Assembly (NCBI GenBank): GCA_035529735.1
Contig: DATKWE010000114.1
Coordinates: forward strand, 1-64,000
Source: JAAXQD01 sp035529735
Lineage (GTDB): Bacteria > Desulfobacterota > Desulfobacteria > Desulfobacterales > UBA11574
Length of the DNA stretch: 64,000 nucleotides
Reading direction: 5' to 3'
The notes beneath the pieces are model-generated. The model ran no database searches. It saw nothing but the letters and a program-made list of their open reading frames with translations, and was not told the DNA's origin. Each line of letters opens with the position of its first letter. Within the stretch, counting starts at the first letter, position 1. Below, piece by piece: positions 51,100-59,978 of the stretch. The position numbers were made by a program, and so were the translations under genes.

Positions 51100-51996
51100 C
51101 TAAACCCTTTCCGATTCTCCATACCCCATAATTCCGGTAGGTTTTAAAAAAAGAACCAAAAGCAGAATGAAAAATGCGATGGCATCCTTATACTGAGAGG
51201 AGATCAGGCCTGCACCAAGCGATTCTAAAATACCCAGGAGTATTCCGCCTAAAATAGCACCCGCAAAGTGTCCATATCCCCCGAGAATAGCTGCTGCAAA
51301 TCCCTTCAATCCCAACATGATGCCCGTATCATAGGACGTCGAGGAAATAGGCGCTATGATCATTCCGGCCACCGCCCCCAACGCACCGCTGAAGGCAAAC
51401 GAGAATAGGATCATACGATTAACGGAGATTCCCGCCAAGGCCGCCGCCCTTCGATTTACCGCTGTTGCACGCATGGCCTTGCCCATTAATGTTTTTTTAA
51501 AAAAATAATGGAGCATCAGCATGACCATCACGGTAATCGCAAATACCCAGATGTGCTGGGGCACTATGGCTGCTCCCCCCGGGAGATGAATCGGGTTTTC
51601 GCCGGAAAAGGCAGGGACACCGACATTGTCGGTCCCCCAGACCTGCTGAGCTGCACCCCGGAGAATTTCCGATAACCCGATGGTCAAAAAAATAAGCACG
51701 ATGATCTCCTTTGACCGGGCATGCCGTATCGGTCCTATCTCTATAAGGGCGCCGATAAGCGCAACCCCGGCCATGGATATGAAAAAGGAGATGATCAACT
51801 GGACTTTGAAAAGAACCACCAAAGAGTACATAAACATTCCGCCAAGGGATATGAATTCACACTGGGCAAAATTGACAATTCCGGTGGCATTATGGATGAT
51901 ATTAAAGCCCATGGCCACAATGGCGTATATAGAACCAACCGTTAAACCGGTGATAATATATTGGGCGATTTGTTGGGAAAAATCCATCATCATCAT
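51100..51996 (-). CDS. livH: Branched-chain/aryl acid ABC transporter permease LivH
   Basis: 298 aa, about eight membrane segments. LivH signature: GSIYAIVAMGFNIIHNATGIVNFAQ near the start, KAMRATAVNRRAAALAGISV (coupling loop) and GLKGFAAAILGGYGHFAGAILGG. Lies between livK and livM. Confidence 0.93.
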   Translation of the reverse strand: MMMMDFSQQIAQYIITGLTVGSIYAIVAMGFNIIHNATGIVNFAQCEFISLGGMFMYSLVVLFKVQLIISFFISMAGVALIGALIEIGPIRHARSKEIIVLIFLTIGLSEILRGAAQQVWGTDNVGVPAFSGENPIHLPGGAAIVPQHIWVFAITVMVMLMLHYFFKKTLMGKAMRATAVNRRAAALAGISVNRMILFSFAFSGALGAVAGMIIAPISSTSYDTGIMLGLKGFAAAILGGYGHFAGAILGGILLGILESLGAGLISSQYKDAIAFFILLLVLFLKPTGIMGYGESERV

Positions 51997-52065
51997 CTTT
52001 TACTCTTCCCTCCCTTGATCTGTCGAGTTAGGAGAGGGAAGAGTTGAAGTGGTCGTGTTAACTTT

Positions 52066-53241
52066 CTAATCAAGCAGTTTCCAGCCCCCTTTGGTGGCCT
52101 TGATCATGACAATATCATCCATCGACAGACCGTTATGATCCTGCGGACTGATATTGTAGATGCCGCTGATGCCCACATAACCGGTGGTATTCTCGATGGC
52201 ATCACGGATTTTGGCCCTGTCGGGTCCTACCTTTTTAATAGCATCCACAATGATGAGTGCCGCGTCCGCACCATAAGCGACCATCGTGCCGGGTTCTCGA
52301 TTGAATTTTGTCTTATACGCCTTCACATAGTCTATAATCATCTTTTTCTGGATGTCGTTGTCGGGAAGTTGATCACCCACGACAATCTTGGTAGAAGGCA
52401 TCATCACGCCTTCACCGGCCTCCCCGGCAACCTTCCAAAAGATAGGATCTCCGGCACCATGGCATTCAAACAGCGGTGCTTGAATACCCAACTGTTTGAC
52501 ATTTTTAGCGATGATTCCCATAGCAGGACCTACTGTCCAGGCAATGATTCCATCAACGCCCTTGGCGTTGATATGGGTCAACTGTACCGTCATATCCACA
52601 TCTTTGGGCTGAAAGGCCTCTTGGGCAACAATTTCTATGCCATACTTCGGTGCCTGAACCTTTACGTTTCTAAGACCGTCTTTTCCGAACCCTTCGTTGG
52701 AATAGATAAATCCTATCTTTTTGATGCCATGTTTGTTCATATACTGGCAGATTTTGCCCATTGCGTCTGCCGCCTTATACGGTGATTTAAACGTCCATTT
52801 CGGCAAAGAATTTGGATCTTTTTTATCGAGAGGCGCCATCAAAATAACATCCCCTCCTGAATGCATGAAGGCGGGAATCTTTTCCTTTTCAATAAATCCC
52901 CTCATGGCCATGGCCGTTCCGGTCAGTGTCGGTCCGATAATCGCCACCACGTCTTGGGATTCCAGAATCTTTTTCAAGGCCACCACAGCCTTGGTGGGAT
53001 TGCTTTCCGTGTCTTCCATCACCATTTCCAGCATACGGCCATTAATGCCGCCTTGTTGATTGACTTCATCGATGGCAAGCAGTACGGCATCCTTCTGTGC
53101 TGTTCCAATATGGGCAGCACGGCCGGTCAAAGCAAAAATACCCGCGATTTTAATGGGTTCGGCACTATAGCAAATTGGTGATCCTAACATAAAACCGACT
53201 GTCAGAACCGCAATAACGATCATCAAGCATCTTCTTTTCAT
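52066..53241 (-). CDS. livK: Periplasmic substrate-binding protein (LivK type)
   Basis: 391 aa with a Sec signal peptide (basic MKRRC, hydrophobic core to about residue 22, cleavage near CYSA-EP). Periplasmic-binding protein type 1 fold: IKIAGIFALTGRAAHIGTAQKDAV, AIGPTLTGTAMAM, VDGIIAWTVGPAMG. It captures the ligand for LivHMGF. LivK homologues near paaK/ior often bind aromatic acids, but the ligand cannot be told from sequence. Confidence 0.92.
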   Translation of the reverse strand: MKRRCLMIVIAVLTVGFMLGSPICYSAEPIKIAGIFALTGRAAHIGTAQKDAVLLAIDEVNQQGGINGRMLEMVMEDTESNPTKAVVALKKILESQDVVAIIGPTLTGTAMAMRGFIEKEKIPAFMHSGGDVILMAPLDKKDPNSLPKWTFKSPYKAADAMGKICQYMNKHGIKKIGFIYSNEGFGKDGLRNVKVQAPKYGIEIVAQEAFQPKDVDMTVQLTHINAKGVDGIIAWTVGPAMGIIAKNVKQLGIQAPLFECHGAGDPIFWKVAGEAGEGVMMPSTKIVVGDQLPDNDIQKKMIIDYVKAYKTKFNREPGTMVAYGADAALIIVDAIKKVGPDRAKIRDAIENTTGYVGISGIYNISPQDHNGLSMDDIVMIKATKGGWKLLD

Positions 53242-53314
53242 TTTTTTCCTCCTCGTGAATTTGGGGATACACTTCTCCGGTCATGATATACAGGCTTTTT
53301 TTCACCTCCCTTCT

Positions 53315-54055
53315 TTATCTTTTCGATGACTTGGCATACGATCCCTTTCCCAGATAGGCCTTCTTTAATTCTACATCCTCAAGAAGATCCGCTGCGTTTC
53401 CCTGAAGCCGTATCTTTCCGGCTTCCAATACATAAGCTCGATCAGAGATCTTGAGCGCCGCTCTCGCATTTTGCTCGACCAAAAGGATGGTGGTCCCCTC
53501 TTGCCTAAGTCTTTCAATAACAGAGATAATTTCTTGCATCACAAGCGGTGCAAGGCCTAAGGACGGTTCATCCAGGAGCAAAAGGTGCGGCCTCCCCATC
53601 AACCCTCTGCCGATGGCCAACATCTGCTGCTCTCCTCCGCTAAGTGTTTCCGCTCGCTGTTTCAGCCGTTTTCCAAGAACAGGAAAAAGCTGTAATATAT
53701 ACTCAAAATCGTCTGATATTTCTTTCTTGTTTTGCTTCCCTCTCCGCCGATAGGCCCCTATCTCAAGATTCTCCTGAACGGTTAAAGGTCCGAAAAGATG
53801 CCTGCCTTCCGGAACTTGGATGATGCCCAGATTAACGATCCTTTCAGGAGAAAAGGATATGATATTTTCGCCTTTAAAAATTATCTTTCCATTGGATGGC
53901 CTGATAATGCCGGAGATAAGGTTTAAAAGTGTCGTTTTACCGGCACCATTTCCACCAATCAGGGCCAAAATTTCTCCCTCTTCTTGTATAAGCGTAATGT
54001 TATCGAGTGCCCGAACGCCGCCATAGTCGGCACTTATACCCTCCATTTTAAGCAC
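53315..54055 (-). CDS. livF: ABC transporter ATP-binding protein LivF
   Basis: 246 aa. Walker A GGNGAGKTTLLN, signature ETLSGGEQQMLAIGRGLM, Walker B LLLLDEPSLGLAPLV, and the LivF-type ending ADLLEDVELKKAYLG. GTG start, 7 bases from livG. Cytoplasmic ATPase of the Liv transporter. Confidence 0.95.
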   Translation of the reverse strand: MLKMEGISADYGGVRALDNITLIQEEGEILALIGGNGAGKTTLLNLISGIIRPSNGKIIFKGENIISFSPERIVNLGIIQVPEGRHLFGPLTVQENLEIGAYRRRGKQNKKEISDDFEYILQLFPVLGKRLKQRAETLSGGEQQMLAIGRGLMGRPHLLLLDEPSLGLAPLVMQEIISVIERLRQEGTTILLVEQNARAALKISDRAYVLEAGKIRLQGNAADLLEDVELKKAYLGKGSYAKSSKR

Positions 54056-54061
54056 AGCCGC

Positions 54062-54844
54062 TTATAATTCCTTTCCCAGATAGGCGTCGATGACTTTAGG
54101 ATTGTTCTGTATTTCTTTAGAACTCCCTTCAGCGATTTTTTTCCCATAATTTAAAACTGTAATCGTATCGGAAATACCCATAATTAGATTCATATCGTGT
54201 TCCACTAAAATAACGGTTATTCCCTTGTCCCTGATTTTGAGAATTGTGTGAGCCATTTCTTCGGTTTCCTGCGAATTAAGACCGGCCACCGGTTCATCCA
54301 AAAGAAGAAGTTTGGGTTCCATAGCCAGTGCACGGGCAATCTCCACCCGTTTTTGATCGCCATAGGGAAGACCGGCGACAAACACATCGGCCTTGGAATA
54401 AAGGTCTATAAACTTTAAAACCACATCGGTTTTTTGACGAATAATCTTCTCTTCTTTCCACACCATGGGGGTATGCATAAGACACCTTAAAAATCCGGAA
54501 TGGCTCTGGGTATGAAATCCCACCATGACATTTTCTCGGACGGTCATATTCTGGAAGACCTGTATGTTCTGGAAGGTTCTACCGATTCCCAAATGGGCCA
54601 CCTGATATGGTTTTTTTCGATACAGTTTTTGGCCCTCAAATAAGATTTCACCGGATGTTGGCGGATATATGCCTGTAATCAGATTAATCGCTGTGGTTTT
54701 TCCAGCACCGTTTGGACCAATGATAGAAAAGATCAAGCCTTCCTCGACCTTGAAGGATAACCGGGTGACCGCCTGCAGTCCCCCAAAATTTTTAGAAATG
54801 CTATTTATTTCAAGGATGTAATTGGGACGACTCACAACAAACAA
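54062..54844 (-). CDS. livG: ABC transporter ATP-binding protein LivG
   Basis: 260 aa from TTG 54844 (GTG 54835 is also possible). Walker A GPNGAGKTTAIN, the LivG-specific GIGRTFQNIQVFQNMTVREN insert, the degenerate signature GLPYGDQKRVEIARALA and Walker B LLLLDEPVAGLNSQET. Pairs with LivF. Confidence 0.95.
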   Translation of the reverse strand: MFVVSRPNYILEINSISKNFGGLQAVTRLSFKVEEGLIFSIIGPNGAGKTTAINLITGIYPPTSGEILFEGQKLYRKKPYQVAHLGIGRTFQNIQVFQNMTVRENVMVGFHTQSHSGFLRCLMHTPMVWKEEKIIRQKTDVVLKFIDLYSKADVFVAGLPYGDQKRVEIARALAMEPKLLLLDEPVAGLNSQETEEMAHTILKIRDKGITVILVEHDMNLIMGISDTITVLNYGKKIAEGSSKEIQNNPKVIDAYLGKEL

Positions 54845-54915
54845 TGCTCCCCAATCCGTGCGCGGATCATTTAAAAGTTTTACGTTCTAATCCGGGTTAT
54901 TCAAAAAAAGTCGCG

Positions 54916-56217
54916 TTAAACAGCGGCTGTATCGTTATTTCTTTGATCAAAGACCCGCCGGCTTTTTCGCTCTGTCCGCGGCAGGGATCCATAATCGACG
55001 ATCTCCACCTGGCATCTTACCAGAATTTTGCGCCGGATCTCTGTTGCCACTTGTTCGGCCAATAGATCATCATCTGCGTTTTTCGATCCTGCTTCCCGTT
55101 CCACCTTAATAAGCATCATATCCCGTCCGCTTTCACGCTGTTTGAGATATATCTGGAATTCACTGCCGATTCCGTCAAGGCGGCTCAAAACATGATCGAT
55201 CTGGCTCGGATAGATATTGACAGCCTTGTAGATGAACATATCATCCGTGCGGCCGAGGATCCGGTCATGCATGGGAAACGGTGAACCGCAGGGACACGCC
55301 CCATCCATAATGCGGGTAACGTCATAGGTGCGGTAGCGAATCAACGGGCTGCCCTCTTTGCACAATGTCGTTACGACAAGCTCGCCCTGTTGGCCGGCGG
55401 AAACCGGCTTTAATGAAACCGGATCGAGAATTTCAAAAATAAAATGGTCGGCCCAGTAATGGATGCCATTGTGAAGATGGCAATCGAGCCCCGTTCCCGG
55501 GCCGTAAAGTTCCGTCAATCCATAAATATCAAAAACATGGTCCACCCCCATCAGTTCTTTTATGCGCGCTCTCATGGCATCACTGTGGCGTTCCGCCCCC
55601 AGGATAATCTTTTTGACCTTTATTTCAGACAAGAGGCCGCGTTTATGAATCTCTTCTGCCATGAGCAATGCCATGGATGCAGTGGAACAGAAAACGGTCG
55701 TCTCCATATCCACCAACATTTCACAGTGCATATCCGCATTGGCCGGACCCAGGGGCACCGCCATGGCACCGAATCTTTCACAGCCGGCCTGAAACCCGAC
55801 GCCGGCGGTCCACAAGCCGTATCCCACGGCGATTTGAACCCGGTCTTTGCGGGTTAAACCCGCTGTTTCATAACACCGGGCAAAAATATTGGCCCACACA
55901 TCAACATCTTTTTGTGTGTAGCAGAGCACCTTTCGCTTCCCCGTCGTCCCTGAAGAGGCATGAATCCGAACGATGTCTTCAAATGGAACGGAACGCAAAG
56001 GAAAAGGGTACTCTTTCTGAAAATCATCTTTATCGGTAAGGGGCAGGTGTTGGATATCATCGAGAGAGCGGATATCTTCGGGTTTAATGCCTGCGTTGTC
56101 CAGTTTTTTACGGTAAAAGGGTGAATTGTTATACACGTGGCCCACGGTCCATTTAAGGCCTTCGAGCTGGATCTTTTTTAATTTGTCTTCAGTTAAATCT
56201 TTAGGGATAAAACTCAT
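54916..56217 (-). CDS. paaK: Phenylacetate-CoA ligase-type arylacetate:CoA ligase
   Basis: 433 aa adenylate-forming enzyme: HASSGTTGKRKVLCYT (P-loop), YGLTELYGPGTGLDC, RYRTYDVTRI, GRTDDMFIYKAVNIYPSQID. Activates phenylacetate, indoleacetate or similar acids to CoA thioesters. Placed between iorB and livG in one operon, it can supply or accept arylacetyl-CoA for IorAB. Confidence 0.95.
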   Translation of the reverse strand: MSFIPKDLTEDKLKKIQLEGLKWTVGHVYNNSPFYRKKLDNAGIKPEDIRSLDDIQHLPLTDKDDFQKEYPFPLRSVPFEDIVRIHASSGTTGKRKVLCYTQKDVDVWANIFARCYETAGLTRKDRVQIAVGYGLWTAGVGFQAGCERFGAMAVPLGPANADMHCEMLVDMETTVFCSTASMALLMAEEIHKRGLLSEIKVKKIILGAERHSDAMRARIKELMGVDHVFDIYGLTELYGPGTGLDCHLHNGIHYWADHFIFEILDPVSLKPVSAGQQGELVVTTLCKEGSPLIRYRTYDVTRIMDGACPCGSPFPMHDRILGRTDDMFIYKAVNIYPSQIDHVLSRLDGIGSEFQIYLKQRESGRDMMLIKVEREAGSKNADDDLLAEQVATEIRRKILVRCQVEIVDYGSLPRTERKSRRVFDQRNNDTAAV

Positions 56218-56364
56218 GATAAACTCCTAACGTTACATCGATACAACATGTTGGCGCTTTGAAAAAATACTGCATTCAGATACGCCGGTCTCCAACGGCT
56301 CCAACAGAGACCCGCTTAAAAACCGGGCCATCGGAATGTTTGTCGGACGCGTTTTTTCACAGAA

Positions 56365-56940
56365 CTAAATTTCATTAAACCCTGTTTCAAGCGCCGTTAT
56401 GGCATCGCCCAGCATCTTTTTTTTACCTGCCAGAATTTTTTCAAGAACCGCTTTTAGATCCTCTAAGGAGCAGAAAAGACGGTTTTCGACCGCTTTTGAA
56501 ACAACGCCAAGGGTAAAACCGAGCAGGATCAAGTTAACGGACTTCGGTTGTTGAATACGCTGTGCCAGTCCATCCGCATCCACAGCAAACACCGACGGTT
56601 CAGAACCCTGAACAACATCTTCACGACGGTTCACAGCAGCCCAAGCATCGGGCTTCAGATAAAAACCGTGCTGGCTTAAACCGCCCGCTTTTAATGCCAG
56701 CAGACCGTCCGCATTGGCGGGTCGTATCAAGGGGCTGGAAAAGTTCCCCACTTTAAGGTGTGATAAAACCGTTCCGCCCCGCTGGGCCATGCCGTGGGTT
56801 TCCGAGGTAAAGACTGAAAATCCCTTGATAATTGCCGCCTCTGCCAGAAGACGCGTGACAAAAAGGACGCCCTGGCCGCCCACGCCGCTGATAACAATCT
56901 GCTGTTTCATGGATCTGCTCATACTTCCGATTTTTCTCAA
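56365..56940 (-). CDS. iorB: Indolepyruvate:ferredoxin oxidoreductase beta subunit
   Basis: 191 aa gamma-type pyruvate oxidoreductase domain: VISGVGGQGVLFVTRLLAEAA, FTSETHGMAQRGGTVLSHLKVG, and VNLILLGFTLG. Works with IorA on aryl-pyruvates, in principle reversibly. ATG 56913 (MKQQIVISG) is a likelier start than 56940. 73 bases downstream of iorA. Confidence 0.95.
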   Translation of the reverse strand: MRKIGSMSRSMKQQIVISGVGGQGVLFVTRLLAEAAIIKGFSVFTSETHGMAQRGGTVLSHLKVGNFSSPLIRPANADGLLALKAGGLSQHGFYLKPDAWAAVNRREDVVQGSEPSVFAVDADGLAQRIQQPKSVNLILLGFTLGVVSKAVENRLFCSLEDLKAVLEKILAGKKKMLGDAITALETGFNEI

Positions 56941-57013
56941 TTGGGTCTATCTGGAAACCAACCTGTTTTAACAGGATAAAAGGTCGATCCGATATGCCGA
57001 TGATTCCGAAAGC

Positions 57014-58852
57014 CTATTTCGTGCTTTCGGAAGGGTCGTTCCTCTTTTCTTTAATAGAATTTTTTGGACAAACACCCATGCATACGCCGCACCCATTGCA
57101 CAAGATGGGGTCGATATTTACCTGCGCCCCTTCTTCATTCAAAACCAGCGCCGGACATTCAAAATGATCGACGCAGTAGGCGCAGCCGTCGCATTCATCT
57201 GAAACTTCGACCTGGATCGGCTGATGCGCCGGTTTTTCTTTTCTGAGCCGGTCAATCAGACAGGGATGCCTCGAAATAACCACCGCCGGTCCGTGCTTCC
57301 TGCTGTATTTTAACGCATCTTTAAGCAGGGATATAAATTCGTTCAGGTTGTAAGGGTCTTCGACGCGGCAAAATTTAACGCCGCATCCCTCGACCAGTGC
57401 CTCAATCTCAACAGAATTCAGCGACTCCCCGCCGGCCCCTATGCCCACGGCAGGTGTCGGCTGGTTTCCGGTCATTGCTGTGGTTCGGTTGTCAAGAATT
57501 ACGAGTACGAAAGACACCTTCTGAACCACCGCATCGATCAGCGCCGGGACGCCGGCATGAAAAAACGTCGAATCCCCGATGGTCGCCACAATGTCCGGTG
57601 GTTTTTTTTCATTCTTGAACGCATGGTAAAAGCCCGCCGCCTGGCTGACAGCAGCCCCCATGCAAAGGACGGTGTCCACCGCGCCAAGGTTTAGCCCAAG
57701 GGTGTAACATCCGATATCGCTGGGATATATCCCCTTTGGCGCCGCCTTTTTAATGGCAAAAAACGCCGCCCGGTGGGGGCAGCCTGCACAGAGTGTCGGG
57801 CGGACGCCGGGGTCCGACGCACCATCGATGTCCGCTGTGTCCATACCGGCAAACTCGCTGATGATCTTTTGGACGGTTTCAGGGAGAAGTTCTCCGACCC
57901 TGGGGACCGAACGGGTCAGCTTCCCTTTGATGCGATGACGATCCGCCAGCTGCATCTCAATGATTCCGGTGGTCTCTTCGACGACCAGAATCTCATCGTA
58001 GGTGTCGATCATGTGAGATATGAAATCTCCATGCAACGGGAACGGCTGCAGTACCTGGTACATGGGGATGCGGTCCCACAGATTTAGATCTTTCATGATT
58101 TCTTTGGCATGGCCTGCTGCCACACCGGATACGATCAGCGCTTTTGAAGCATTGGCCCCGGTATTGAGCCGGATCGGTGCTGTTTTCGGGTAGCCGGCAA
58201 TGGCGTCGAGCTTTTTCTCCAGCGCTTGATGCAGATGAAACCGAAATTTAGGTGTCGCCGCCCACCGCGCAGGGTCTTTCTGGAAATGGATTTCCCTTGG
58301 ATGCCACTCAATTTTTCCCGGTTGAATATCCTGTCTGGCATGACAGACTCTTGTGGTGGGACGCAGCATTACGGGAATCTCAAAAGCCTCGGATAGTTCG
58401 AAGGCTGTGGCAACCATTTCTTTTGCCTGCAGGGGAGAATCCGGATCGAGCACCGGGATCTTTGCCATCATGGCCATGAGCCTGCTGTCCTGCTCGGTCT
58501 GTGAAGAATGGGGTCCCGGATCATCCGCGCTGATCACCACGAATCCACCGATTACGCCAAGGTATGCCGCGCTCATCAGAGAATCGGATGCCACATTCAG
58601 TCCAACCTGTTTCATGCTGACGGCTGTGCGCAATCCGGTCATACTTCCTGTATAGGCAATTTCAAAGGCGATCTTCTCGTTAACCGCCCACTGAACGTGT
58701 CTCGGCATCGATTCTGCTTTTTGCAAAGCAGCAAATGAAGCGAGAATCTCGGAAGCCGGAGTCCCTGGATATGAGGTTGCCATTGTGCAGCCGTTTTCCA
58801 TCAGACCCAGCGCAATTGCCTCGTTCCCCAGCATTAATTTTCGTTTGATCAC
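57014..58852 (-). CDS. iorA: Indolepyruvate:ferredoxin oxidoreductase alpha subunit
   Basis: 612 aa from GTG 58852, with AGAGGAAG 7 bases upstream. Domains: pyrimidine-binding (YPGTPASEI near residue 30), domain II, TPP-binding (GDIGCYTLGLNLG-like IGCYTLG and GDSTFFHAGVPALIDAV) near 400-480, and a C-terminal pair of 4Fe-4S motifs (CDGCAYCVDHFECP, CNGCGVCMGVCPKN). Oxidises arylpyruvate to arylacetyl-CoA with ferredoxin, or the reverse (reductive carboxylation). First gene after the Trp leader. Confidence 0.96.
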   Translation of the reverse strand: MIKRKLMLGNEAIALGLMENGCTMATSYPGTPASEILASFAALQKAESMPRHVQWAVNEKIAFEIAYTGSMTGLRTAVSMKQVGLNVASDSLMSAAYLGVIGGFVVISADDPGPHSSQTEQDSRLMAMMAKIPVLDPDSPLQAKEMVATAFELSEAFEIPVMLRPTTRVCHARQDIQPGKIEWHPREIHFQKDPARWAATPKFRFHLHQALEKKLDAIAGYPKTAPIRLNTGANASKALIVSGVAAGHAKEIMKDLNLWDRIPMYQVLQPFPLHGDFISHMIDTYDEILVVEETTGIIEMQLADRHRIKGKLTRSVPRVGELLPETVQKIISEFAGMDTADIDGASDPGVRPTLCAGCPHRAAFFAIKKAAPKGIYPSDIGCYTLGLNLGAVDTVLCMGAAVSQAAGFYHAFKNEKKPPDIVATIGDSTFFHAGVPALIDAVVQKVSFVLVILDNRTTAMTGNQPTPAVGIGAGGESLNSVEIEALVEGCGVKFCRVEDPYNLNEFISLLKDALKYSRKHGPAVVISRHPCLIDRLRKEKPAHQPIQVEVSDECDGCAYCVDHFECPALVLNEEGAQVNIDPILCNGCGVCMGVCPKNSIKEKRNDPSESTK

Positions 58853-58912
58853 TTACTTCCTCTATAAATAACGGGCGGCCATATTCCCGTCCCCGGGTAT
58901 GATTACAAGGAA

Positions 58913-58948
58913 CAAAAAAGCCAGTACTTTTTGAAGAAGTGCTGGCTT
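58913..58948 (-). terminator. Attenuator terminator upstream of iorA
   Basis: Minus-strand AAGCCAGCACTT, a 7-base loop, AAGTACTGGCTT (one C-A mismatch), then TTTTTTG. It lies 60 bases before the iorA start and about 100 bases after the stop codon of the Trp-rich leader ORF. Strong intrinsic-terminator form. A UUGAAGA segment upstream (58970-58976) complements UCUUCAA in the loop side, a possible antiterminator pairing. Confidence 0.85.
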
Positions 58949-58993
58949 ATAGTAAAAGAGCCATGAACCTCTTCAACGCCGACTGACGAAGCC

Positions 58994-59040
58994 GCTCACA
59001 GCTCTGGAATCAATTAATCTTGTGTTCAAAGGTGGTGAGC
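58994..59040 (-). promoter_or_regulatory. Alternative pairing segments of the iorA leader
   Basis: GCUCACCACC (59040-59031) complements GGUGGU inside the Trp codons and, at its other end, GUGAGC (58999-58994). Such mutually exclusive pairing between codon region, segment 2 and segment 3 is how amino-acid attenuators work. Found by eye; energies not computed. Confidence 0.5.
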
Positions 59041-59045
59041 AAGCT

Positions 59046-59087
59046 TCATAATCTGTGCCACCACCAGCACCACAGTTCAAATTTCAT
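59046..59087 (-). CDS. Trp-rich leader peptide of the ior operon (13 aa)
   Basis: ATG 59087 to TGA 59046 encodes MKFELWCWWWHRL: four Trp in five codons. AGAGA lies 8 bases upstream. An in-frame ATG at 59114 would extend it by nine residues. It is followed by self-complementary RNA and an intrinsic terminator before iorA, and preceded by a good promoter, the full layout of a Trp-codon attenuator. By chance such a tandem Trp ORF in this spot is very unlikely. Confidence 0.8.
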   Translation of the reverse strand: MKFELWCWWWHRL

Positions 59088-59140
59088 GATCGTTTCTCTG
59101 ACTATGGATTTCATGTTTAAACGGTTTAAAAGAATATCTC

Positions 59141-59169
59141 CAATTATCTAAGTAAAATACATTTGTCAA
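59141..59169 (-). promoter_or_regulatory. Promoter of the ior operon
   Basis: On the minus strand TTGACA (59169-59164), then GATAAT (59148-59143) after 15 bases, or ATAATT/TAATTG at 16-17 bases. It gives a 5' UTR of about 45 bases before the leader ATG. Confidence 0.65.
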
Positions 59170-59305
59170 GCGCTTTCCCTATTTTCTCCTCCGGCCGGTT
59201 CTCTGCAATCCGGACCACACCGGCGGATGGTGGGAAAGGCGCCATGGGCAACACCGCCCTTTTTCCCATCCGGCTGAGCAAGCAGCAGGTTACGTAGGAT
59301 GACGT

Positions 59306-59761
59306 TTAATATCCCACGTAGTGAAACGGCTCGATCTCGGAAAGCTCTTGGGGGGTGAGGGTTTTAAAGCCCGATGCTTTTATCACATCTTCAGCCCGCT
59401 CTGCGTCTTTGACATCCAGAACAAAGACTGCATTTTTCCGGCTTTCTATGACAAACCCATAGCCATTTTCAATGTTGACATTTTCAGTGCAAAGGATCTG
59501 TAACAGTTCATCAAGTCCACCCGGACGATCATCGATCAGCACCGTAATAATTTCTTTGAGTTCCACCGCAATGCCTTCTTTGCGGAGGGCCTTTTGGCCC
59601 TGTTTGGGGTTGTCTACAATGAGATTGATAAACCCCGAATCGCCAAAAGATGATATGGTGGCCGACCGAATGTTGATCTTTTTCCGGGCAAGAATTGACG
59701 TAATTTGAGCCAGGATGCAGGGTTTGTTTTCTACCGGTATTGTAAGTTGATAGGCTTTCAT
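59306..59761 (-). CDS. Tandem ACT-domain amino-acid-binding protein
   Basis: 151 aa from ATG 59761, where conservation begins; the longer frame to 60001 is not protein-like. Two ACT domains: YQLTIPVENKPCILAQITSILARKKINI (1-66) and ITVLIDDRPGGLDELLQILCTENVNI (70-145). ACT domains bind amino acids as allosteric sensors. Genes of this type commonly neighbour ior/paaK in Desulfobacterota, so it may sense aromatic amino acids. Divided from the ior operon by about 140 bases and its promoter. Confidence 0.9.
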   Translation of the reverse strand: MKAYQLTIPVENKPCILAQITSILARKKINIRSATISSFGDSGFINLIVDNPKQGQKALRKEGIAVELKEIITVLIDDRPGGLDELLQILCTENVNIENGYGFVIESRKNAVFVLDVKDAERAEDVIKASGFKTLTPQELSEIEPFHYVGY

Positions 59762-59978
59762 GGTTTTTTTTAAATTTCCCCATCCATCGAAAATCACGGG
59801 TTGTTTAATGTCTAAAATAAAGGATTTTATCCTGAAAATATAGAAAAACAACCGAAGCCTGTCAATATAATTCGAACACGGAACCCGGTTTGCGGACCGG
59901 CCGCAAACCGGCAGATGAAACACACCCACATGAATATAAAAGTCAATCAGTTTGCGGCACAAGATTTTGAAACGGCTT

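Noticed and set aside
49964..58852. Classical catabolic phenylacetate cluster as the only reading
   Set aside because: No phenylacetyl-CoA dehydrogenase or ring-opening genes are present and the Trp leader argues for a salvage role, although a catabolic use is not excluded.
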